Shown: piece after piece, positions 57,569 through 64,000 of the stretch
How the letters are laid out: each line of letters begins with the position of its first letter
How positions within the stretch are numbered: position 1 is the first letter of the stretch
Assembly: GCA_037176905.1 (NCBI GenBank)
Contig: JBBBWG010011000.1
Span: 1 to 64,000, forward strand
Direction: 5' to 3'
From: Azolla pinnata
Lineage: Eukaryota > Streptophyta > Polypodiopsida > Salviniales > Salviniaceae
DNA length: 64,000 nt
The notes under the pieces: model-generated
The model's input: only the letters and a program-made list of their open reading frames with translations
Told to the model about the DNA's origin: nothing
The model's database searches: none
Position numbers and translations under genes: made by a program

Positions 57569-57570
57569 AT
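54688..57570 (-). CDS. TKPR1: Tetraketide alpha-pyrone reductase (TKPR1/DRL1-like), NADPH-dependent
   Basis: Six exons join in frame to 338 residues: 57570-57408, 56285-56116, 55953-55765, 55434-55272, 55120-54928 and 54826-54688. The Met at 57570 is the first ATG after a TATA box, and the Met at 57522 would remove a 16-residue Ser-rich start. The Rossmann nucleotide site is [19 protein letters not shown], then VRGTVRDP. The catalytic Tyr/Lys pair lies in [15 protein letters not shown]. Blocks closely match Arabidopsis TKPR1 (DRL1), such as [47 protein letters not shown] and [13 protein letters not shown]1 reduces tetraketide alpha-pyrones made by the PKSA/PKSB-type synthases on the sporopollenin pathway in spore- or pollen-supporting cells. 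A cinnamoyl-CoA or dihydroflavonol reductase is less likely given these blocks. Intron 1 is filled by a minisatellite. Confidence 0.9.
56420..57240. repeat. About 36-bp minisatellite filling TKPR1 intron 1
   Basis: Roughly 20 diverged units contain ACAGCACCATGGCCAC, ACATATATGGCA and GGAACTGTTAC/TTTCATC. Several adjacent copies near 56950-57080 are nearly identical. Long open frames on both strands come from the repeat length and are not genes. Confidence 0.9.
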
Positions 57571-57625
57571 GCACGTAACAGGAAAGTGAAGGACGGAAGC
57601 AGAAATGAGCATCTTCTTCTTCTTT

Positions 57626-57635
57626 CTATTTATAG
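57626..57635 (-). promoter_or_regulatory. TATA box of the TKPR1-like gene
   Basis: On the minus strand CTATAAATAG lies 56 bases upstream of the ATG at 57570, placing transcription start near 57600. This excludes the in-frame Met at 57612. Confidence 0.65.
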
Positions 57636-58273
57636 GTGGGAAGAAGGGCCAGAATTGGGAAAAAAACAAACACACACTTCTTGCATTTCTCTCTTCACCT
57701 TCTTCTTTTTTACTTGTTTGCTTGAATGAATTGATTGATGGTCTTCCTCCTGATGATTGACTGATTTAGGTTGGTTTTGATTCATGCATGTGTGTTGAAA
57801 CTCCGGCGTAGTTAAGGTGCAGGTGAGACGATGCGCAGCGCACGAAAGACATGCCTCTGCTCTCCGGGGATATTTGTCTTGGCTGCGTTGTCTCGAGACA
57901 AGTACCGAGAGTCTGTGCCTGGAATCCTCCTCCCTGCGCTGGTTCTACATCTGGAGAATCGCAATGTGGATAACAACGGCGGGAGAACCCGGCTACATAC
58001 GAGCCGCCGCCAGATTTCGGATCCAGATTCGGAAGCGTGTACGTGTGCCCGCTGCAACTCGCAAGTAACTCAACGAAACGGAATGTCCCTCGAAGCACTT
58101 GCTGGTGAGACGTCGGATGGGGAGTTGATCAGCTCAACAATCACGTGGTTCGTCAGGGCAGAGGAGAGGCCATAACGAGGCAATTTCGAAGGTGCGAACA
58201 AGGTTTTGACTCTTCTCTCAAAGCAGGGGGGAGATCTCCCACTCTTGCTTATTTCCTCCTCCCATTACTTGGT

Positions 58274-58382
58274 TTTTCTAGGGGGAGTTCCAAACAATTC
58301 TGCAGCATCTCTTTCCCAATCTACGTTTTCTAGGGGGAGTTCCAAACAATTCCGCAACATCTCTCTCCTAATCTACGTTTTT
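58274..58382. repeat. 52-bp tandem duplication
   Basis: Two copies begin TTTTCTAGGGGGAGTTCC and end CAATCTACG or TAATCTACG. The second copy is about 52 bp downstream, with few differences. Confidence 0.88.
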
Positions 58383-59198
58383 CCCAACAGTCACCAGTAT
58401 TGTTGTTTGTGTTTCTACTTCAACTACTACCTTGAGTTGAATGTAGATACTCCCAGCAAAAAACAAAAACGCCCTGATAATACTCTTTGGACAAAGTTTC
58501 TTTCACAGTGCAAATGTCTGGATCGATCCGAAAAACAGAAAAAAAAACGCCACAGGGAGCCGATGAAGTATCACTGGTTTTTTTTTTTCTCTAAAGGATT
58601 TGATCAAAGTACAAAAAAATGGGGCTTCGATTCAGGCAGCAATTCATGGTAGGGTTGAATCGATCGGGAATCGGCTACCAAACGGTCTGATGAATGGATT
58701 ATACACAGCAGCACAAGCATTGGAAAATGGATGATCATCATCATCAAATCATGCCTGACATAGACAATAGAACCTTCCTCTTCCCCCCTTCCAAAAGAAT
58801 TCTTACAAATCTAACTCTCTGTTGAAGATCGGAAGCATAGAAGCCATGTGAAGAACAATCGAATCGAATCAGCTGCCCCATTTTCTTCCTAATTCTAAAA
58901 GCAATTGCCCTGCTCTTCAGCAGTGCAGCACAGCAGCAGCACTTCCTCCTGATATATAATCATCATCATCATCATCATCAATCATCATCATCTATAACCG
59001 CCTTCATCAGACAATGCTTGAGATTGATGTTTCGCAACCTCGGCAACACCTCGGGAAGGAAGAGAGGCCAATTCCAGATCCTAGAAATACAGGATGCGTA
59101 GATCAAGATTCCATTCCGGGATTTCGCGAGGGGCTCGATCGAGCAGGGACGAATCTGTCTATCCTCGGGAAGATTCGGCAGAGTTTCAGATCCCGCAT

Positions 59199-61067
59199 TC
59201 ACGAGAAGAAGGACCTGGTAGAGATGCGAGGGCCGCGCTTGTTGCTGCCGTCGTCAGGGCACTCGGTTGCCTCTTCATCATCGCCACTGGCCTGATTGCT
59301 CGCGTGCCGCAGCTGCTGTTGATGCCGGACATGTCCTCGGAGGCGTTTCACATCGGCAAGCTTCACTGGCTTGAGCAGGAATTCCTCTGCGCCTTCAGCT
59401 AGGCATCTGCAAAATGCACCAAAAAAGAAAACCCTGATTCAGAAGCTGCCCCTTAGCATCCAGCAAGTATAAGCACCCATGTATGATGGCTCTGGGCCTG
59501 GTTCACAAACATCTGCAGGGAAAAAGGAAAGAGAGCCGGGCCTCTCACCTGTTGATGCGGTGCGGTACATTCTCCGACGACATGACGACAACTGGTATCT
59601 CCTTCAATGCTGAAGATTCCTGCAGGGTGCACAGATATGCCATGTCTGATGTTGAGCTGGGGTTTCGCAGCTGAGCACAGGCAGCATTGCATTGCAAAAA
59701 CCTACCACATTTGCAAAAAACCTACCACATTTGCGAAACCTACCACATTTGCAAAAAATCTACCACATTTGCAGGAACAGCGTACATTGCGCCATGGATG
59801 CAGCAGCACAACCCATTCAGGGGTTGCAGAGATTGTACAAATGGAGTGCAAAGCATGGAGACAGGCACGGGAATAAGCTGCCATATATGGTAATGCACAT
59901 GCATGCAGACATGTCAAAAAAACCATTCGCCATAGCCATTCCCACACGAACAGCTAGAGGAGGGAAGAGAAGAAGGGGCAATTTTGCAGGTCGGAGGACT
60001 CACTTTGATGGCCTTGAGAAGATCGTAGCCCGACATTCCAGGCATGCAATAGTCGGTGATGATCAGATTGATCTCGTCGTCCTGCGGATGGCACCAAAAC
60101 AAGCTCCGCTTCAACATGTTGGTCACAGATGTGGTAGCTGGGACAAGAACCCACTGGGGAGCAGGAGAGAAAACAATGGCGATGGGAAGGGAAGCTTACA
60201 TGCAGCTGGTCCTCTCCAGCGAGCCCTAGAATTTCCAACGCTCGCCTCCCGCTGTCGACTGTGGTCACTGCATCACAGAGAAAGCGAGAGAGGGGGAGAA
60301 AGGATGAGCCCAGGAAAGAGCTCGAAATCGGAGCTTAAGGCCTGTATTCGCGCAACAAAATGTGCATAAGCAGGGATGGGTGCTCGGATTCTCGCCGTAG
60401 CCATAGCCATAGCCATAGCTACGGCTGCCAAGAGGGAATGCAGGCCAATGTATGCGCTTCTTCTGCGTCTTCATCCTCTTCTTTCCTCTCCATCTTCTTC
60501 AACGCTTGTCATCGTCATCTTCTTCATCGTCTGTCATCGTGATCATCATGATCATCTTCTTCTTCTTCTTCTTCAGCAACATCAACAACAACATCATCAT
60601 CAACAACAACGACAACAACAAAGTCGTCTTCCGTTTGCTGTTCCCATGCACGAATTGGGGCCCGCTGACAATCCGAGGACATTCTGAGACGGAGGAGGGA
60701 GTTGTATGGGGGGGGGGGAGAAGCGGGAAGAAGCAGAGGGGATATGGAGCTAACCTTTGTAAGCCGAGTGCTTGAGGAGCTTCTCGATGACTTTCCTGTC
60801 CACGAAGCTGTCGTCCACAGCGAGCACATGGACGGCATCCACAGAAGCGGCCCTAGAAGCAGCAACAGTAGCAGCAGAAACAGCAGCAGCATCTCCATCG
60901 CAAGGCAGGGAGGCGGAGGCGGAGGCGATGAAAGAAGCGGTGGCAGGGGAGGAGGAAGAGGGAGGGGACAGGGAGCGGCGGCCATGGCTATGGCTATGGC
61001 TATGGCTATGGCTATGGCTATGGCCGCTGCCGCTGCCATACTCGCGGAGGCACCTGGAAGAAGACAT
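59199..61067 (-). CDS. Type-A response regulator of cytokinin signalling
   Basis: Five exons join in frame to 245 residues: 61067-60755, 60267-60200, 60081-60004, 59619-59549 and 59406-59199. After a variable N terminus with an [12 protein letters not shown] run (residues about 16-28) comes a complete receiver domain. The acidic pair is in [20 protein letters not shown], the phospho-acceptor Asp in [18 protein letters not shown], the conserved Thr/Ser position in [13 protein letters not shown], and the Lys in [16 protein letters not shown]. The tail is short and hydrophilic with no Myb-like GARP domain, which separates it from type-B regulators. Type-A regulators take phosphate from HPt proteins and dampen cytokinin signalling, usually as rapidly induced primary targets. 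The His/Ser run is coded by a GCTATG microsatellite. The promoter has a TATA box and a palindrome shared with JAZ. Confidence 0.95.
59696..59775. repeat. 20-21-bp tandem repeat in response regulator intron 3
   Basis: Four copies of AAACCTACCACATTTGCAA-type units, one short. They lie inside the intron between exons 3 and 4. Confidence 0.92.
60985..61026. repeat. GCTATG hexamer microsatellite coding for His-Ser repeats
   Basis: Six GGCTAT units in the response regulator's first exon. The same hexamer on the other strand (GCCATA) occurs at 9380-9411 and 60402-60420. Confidence 0.9.
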
Positions 61068-61223
61068 GAGCTTTCAGAAGATGCAGAGGGAGCAGAGAGG
61101 GAGCGGCGACGGCGATGGCGATGGAGGAAGGAGCAAGAAAGCGATCGATCGGTGCAGAGGAGAAGATGCGTGCAAGGAAGGGGAGATGAAGAAGAAGAAG
61201 AGAAGGGGCGGAGGTTCATCCCT

Positions 61224-61232
61224 GTTTATATA
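61224..61232 (-). promoter_or_regulatory. TATA box of the response regulator gene
   Basis: On the minus strand TATATAAAC lies about 160 bases upstream of the ATG, preceded by a (CTT)n tract. Confidence 0.6.
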
Positions 61233-61278
61233 CAGAAGAAGAAAGAAGAAGAAGAAGAAGAAGAAGAAGGAAGAGGTG

Positions 61279-61294
61279 ACCGGCGGCAGCCGGT
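61279..61294. promoter_or_regulatory. ACCGGC-GGCA-GCCGGT palindrome upstream of the response regulator
   Basis: A perfect 6+4+6 inverted repeat, identical over 16 bases to the one at 48237-48252 in the JAZ promoter. It lies about 50 bases upstream of the TATA box. Confidence 0.6.
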
Positions 61295-61345
61295 GGGCTT
61301 CCGCTGGGATTCCCGGTCACCCGGGAAAATAAAAAGAGATCTTTC

Positions 61346-61360
61346 TTGTGGGTCCCACAA
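61346..61360. promoter_or_regulatory. Palindromic GTGGGTCCCAC, TCP-type site
   Basis: TTGTGGGTCCCACAA is symmetric around its central base and matches the GGNCCCAC/GTGGGNCC sites bound by TCP factors. It lies about 120 bases upstream of the TATA box of the response regulator gene. Confidence 0.5.
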
Positions 61361-61424
61361 AATCTTGTGCGTTCCATTTTTTCGCTCATCAAAAAAAATA
61401 TTTTTATCCATTTATATCTGCATA

Positions 61425-61535
61425 TATATATAGATATATATATATGTCCTTATAAATATAAATAAATAAATAGGTCTATATATATATATATATATATATA
61501 TAGATATATAGATAGATAGATAGATAGATAGATTT
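61425..61535. repeat. TA and GATA microsatellites
   Basis: Runs of TATATA, AAATAAAT, TATATAGA and GATAGATAGATA are contiguous. Upstream of the response regulator gene. Confidence 0.92.
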
Positions 61536-61549
61536 TTTTTAGTTAAGGA

Positions 61550-62012
61550 GAATTCCCGAAAAAAATGACGCCCAACAAAATTGTAACTTGCATTTTGCCG
61601 CCTGCCGAAACTGGACATTTTTGCAGATCATATCCACGCCTAGCTCTGAAAGATTAACGCGCGCGCTTGATTGATTAAAGCCTGGCACTCGACTGATTGT
61701 GAGCTCTTTTTCGACATCGAATCGGGCCGAGATCGATCTCCTGCTTTCCGATTGCTTGATTACGTCGATCGATGGATTAGATCCGGGGAAGCGACCGGTT
61801 CGTTTTTCCTGGCTCGTCGGGTGCAGGATTGGAATCGATTCGGGATCGGTTCGTCGGAAGCGATCGGGATTAGGATCGATAGATAGCAGCAGCGGAATCG
61901 ATCTTGGGTGTTAAATTTTTCTTCGCGGAAGATAAGATTAGGCGTTGATTCTGTGAATTCCTGATTTTAGCGAGCGTCAAAAATGTAATTTACAATCTCT
62001 TCCGGCGCTTTT
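61550..62012. mobile_element. Second copy of the MITE-like inverted-repeat family
   Basis: Left arm (about 61566-61645: GACGCCCAACAAAATTGTAA, then CCTGCCGAAACTGGACA, then CCACGCCTAG) pairs with the inverted right arm (about 61935-62012: GCGCCGGAAGAGATTGTAAA, TTACATTTTTGACG, AACGCCTAATC). The 290-bp interior is rich in GATCGAT/ATCGATTC and carries no ORF. It matches the element at 52706-53134 in arm layout. Confidence 0.55.
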
Positions 62013-62856
62013 TCTCTTTCTTTTTTTCCGCTGCCTTTTTTTAAAAACAAAATCCCTTTTCTTTTTCCTCGTTTTTCCAGCCATTCGTTTCTATTTTTCC
62101 CGCGGTTTTGTTCTTTGTTTCACTTTTTTCTTTTCTCCCTGCGCTTTTTACTTTCTTCCTTTTTTCTTTTTCGCTTTACTGTTGCGCTTTTTCTTTTCTC
62201 TCTCTTCATCGGGCCTTCCATCTGGTTATTTTTTCCGAAATTAATCATTTCAATTTCAATTTCAATTCGTAATTTTTCCTATCTGTTCGCCGCCAAAAAG
62301 CGTCTCTCTTAAAACAAAAGCGTATCTTTTTCGTTTTTCGTTTGGGCAATTTATAAGAAATAATTAAAAAGAGAAAAAAGCCGCTTTTTGCTTTTTAATT
62401 CGAGGAGGCTATAAACAATAATAACAACAACGATTTGTTGTTTTCTTTCCTTTGTATTTCTTCTGCATTTCTTTTGTTTTCTTTGAAAGCTCGAAGTACA
62501 ATGCATTACATACATAATCTAATCCCAGATTTGCTTTCCTTTTTTTTTCTCTCTTTGAAAACTCTCTCTAAAAACAAGGAACGAAAATTGGGTCGGCCAA
62601 AAAAGAAAGAAAGAAAGAAAGAAGGAAAACAAAAAAATCCAGCATATCTTCTTCTCTTTTTTTTAACGGCTCAAAATGGTTTGGGGGCTCCAAATGGTTT
62701 GCCCTTTGTTTTTGGACCCTGAATTATGAGAAAATAATTATGTACAAGAGTGGGGAAGGAGAAAAAAAGAGCACAACAAAATTCTGAGAGATTTATTATT
62801 AATGAAAGAAAGGGAGGCAAAAAGCTTAGGGTTTGCGGCTGTTTTAGATGAAAAAC

Positions 62857-62884
62857 CACATTTGGATGGCTTTATCCAAATGTG
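62857..62884. repeat. Perfect hairpin, 11-bp arms and 6-base loop
   Basis: CACATTTGGAT (62857-62867) pairs with ATCCAAATGTG (62874-62884). It sits beside telomere-like units. It could be a terminator hairpin or a small mobile-element end, but nothing decides between them. Confidence 0.7.
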
Positions 62885-62885
62885 C

Positions 62886-62940
62886 AAACCCTAAACCCTA
62901 AACCCTAGAAAAACCCTAGAAAAACCCTAGATAAACCCTA
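62886..62940. repeat. Interstitial telomere-like CCCTAAA units
   Basis: Three CCCTAAA units are followed by three AAACCCTAGA(T/A)-type variants. An isolated CTTAGGGTTTG lies at about 62824. This is the common plant seven-base type. Confidence 0.85.
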
Positions 62941-63261
62941 GCCTTTAAAGGCCTTATTATACAAGGGGGTGCAAAACCCGAATCCGCACTTGTGGGCTAG
63001 TTCATTAAGGAATGAAATTTGGGGGGAATGCAGCAGCTGCTAACAGCGGTTAGCAGCTCACCCAGCTAGCAGCTCGCTTGCTGCTGACGGTTTTTACGCT
63101 CGCGATGCCGACTCGGAGTGGGGCACGGACGGATACGTGAGCGATGAACGAATTCCGATTGGGCTTTTATCGAGGCCGAAAGAAAGCTCCCGATTTCGTA
63201 GCGCTGTATCTCGAATCCATCCATCGATCCATCATAATGGGATCACGCAGCCCTCGAGGAT

Positions 63262-63310
63262 TGGATTGGATCGGATCGGATCGGATCGGATCGGATCGGA
63301 TCGGATCGGA
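63262..63310. repeat. (GGATC)n microsatellite
   Basis: About nine near-perfect GGATC pentamers. Confidence 0.93.
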
Positions 63311-64000
63311 TCGTCACTGCGGAGACAGCCGACGCTTACAATGAAACGGGGGCCTTCTTTTCCGTGACCTCGAGAGCCCGGTCGATTATTAGCCCCCCGT
63401 CCCCGCATCGGTGGGCTTCTCGAGAAAAGAAATCGGACGGCATCCGAAGATCGCCCTCGATCGCCGCATTCCCAACCACCATGCGATCGTCGTTGAGTCG
63501 GAGACTGATGATGACGACGATGATAATGATGATGAGTAAGATCTCGGTACATTTGAAACGCCCCCGTTCCCTTCCTTTTCGCTTCGAGCCGGAATCGAAC
63601 GCACTCGCAATCAATGCCCGTCGCTATCATCGCCGCTGTCGTCGTCGTCGTTTGTCGTCGTCGGCGACGACGACGTCGCTGCCGCCGCCGGGCCCCCGCG
63701 CTTGAAAGCGCGACCCCAACGGATCGGGCTCTTAAAGTTATGCGGGCGGAATCCCGAAGAGCTGTTGGTTTCACACTGCCGCGGCCGATATTTGGGCGCT
63801 CGCGTTTCCTCCGAAGGGGGGGGGAGGGGGGAACGAGTCGAGCTAAGCCATTTACTCCCACCCACCCACACACACAGTCACTAGGAATATGTCATTGATG
63901 GCTGCTTCATGTTAGATTGGATCCAGCTCGATCGATCGCGATCGGTGGCTCGATTACGGCGAGTGAGCGAATATAGCGAAGAAGATTTGTTTCTCTTTTT

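Larger units (their letters stand above)
57571..59198. other. Intergenic region between TKPR1 promoter and response regulator 3' end
   Basis: No conserved coding sequence is recognised. It contains a 52-bp direct duplication (about 58274-58382) and an ATC microsatellite (58960-58990) close to the 3' end of the response regulator gene. Confidence 0.5.
62013..64000. other. Right-end non-coding region
   Basis: AT-rich then GC-rich sequence with no recognised gene. It contains telomere-type CCCTAAA units (62886-62940), a perfect 11-bp hairpin (62857-62884), a GGATC microsatellite (63262-63310), GCAGC/TAGCAG short repeats (63028-63085) and a GTC/GAC-rich triplet stretch (63640-63690). Open frames near the right edge overlap on both strands and show no family motif. 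Confidence 0.5.

Noticed and set aside
56491-57675. Open frames of 100-290 codons on both strands over TKPR1 intron 1
   Set aside because: They result from the 36-bp minisatellite and from run-on of exon 1 into its intron.
60524-61433. Ser/Ala/Arg-rich frames overlapping the response regulator first exon
   Set aside because: Low-complexity shadows. Only the frame with [12 protein letters not shown] joins the receiver-domain exons in phase.
63585-63640. tRNA-like GTTCGATTCC on the minus strand near 63590
   Set aside because: The T-arm does not pair properly and no acceptor, D or anticodon arm can be folded around it.

Overview
The window is nuclear DNA of a land plant. Eleven protein-coding genes are supported. 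Nine belong to recognisable plant families: a SKOR/GORK-type K+ channel, a PAT1-type GRAS regulator, an RGF/GLV peptide precursor, THO complex subunit 1, a JAZ repressor, a TKPR1-type reductase, a type-A cytokinin response regulator, a J-domain protein and an RLCK-like pseudokinase. The other two are an atypical aspartic protease and an unrecognised protein. Exons are short, introns are GT-AG with two probable GC-AG cases, and most introns run 70-1400 bp. About 11 genes in 64 kb with this compact structure fits a small-to-medium plant genome, possibly a non-seed plant, but the sequence alone does not fix the lineage. I see no rRNA, tRNA, CRISPR array or bacterial-type operon.

Layout: pseudokinase (-, 169-2016); J-domain protein (-, 3102-7309); SKOR-like channel (+, 10018-16327); GRAS gene (-, CDS 18695-20566, leader probably reaching past 22286 through introns filled with satellite DNA); unrecognised 313-aa protein (+, 25563-26504); RGF-type peptide gene (+, 28019-28955); aspartic protease (-, 29760-34824); THO1 (-, 36996-44979); JAZ (+, 48563-51590); TKPR1-like reductase (-, 54688-57570); type-A response regulator (-, 59199-61067). 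Exon boundaries were read by hand from splice sites, reading phase and protein family conservation, and every multi-exon model closes in frame.

Several genes belong to hormone and peptide signalling (JAZ for jasmonate, type-A RR for cytokinin, RGF peptide, GRAS), but they are independent loci, not a cluster. The JAZ promoter holds six perfect G-boxes in under 190 bp. It also holds a palindrome, ACCGGC-N4-GCCGGT, that recurs identically upstream of the response regulator. The JAZ gene keeps the intron that splits the Jas motif, and retention of that intron would give a truncated repressor.

The non-coding DNA is rich in minisatellites, many inside introns or directly next to gene starts. There is also a small family of MITE-like inverted-repeat elements (about 52706-53134, 61550-62012 and perhaps 47455-47785).
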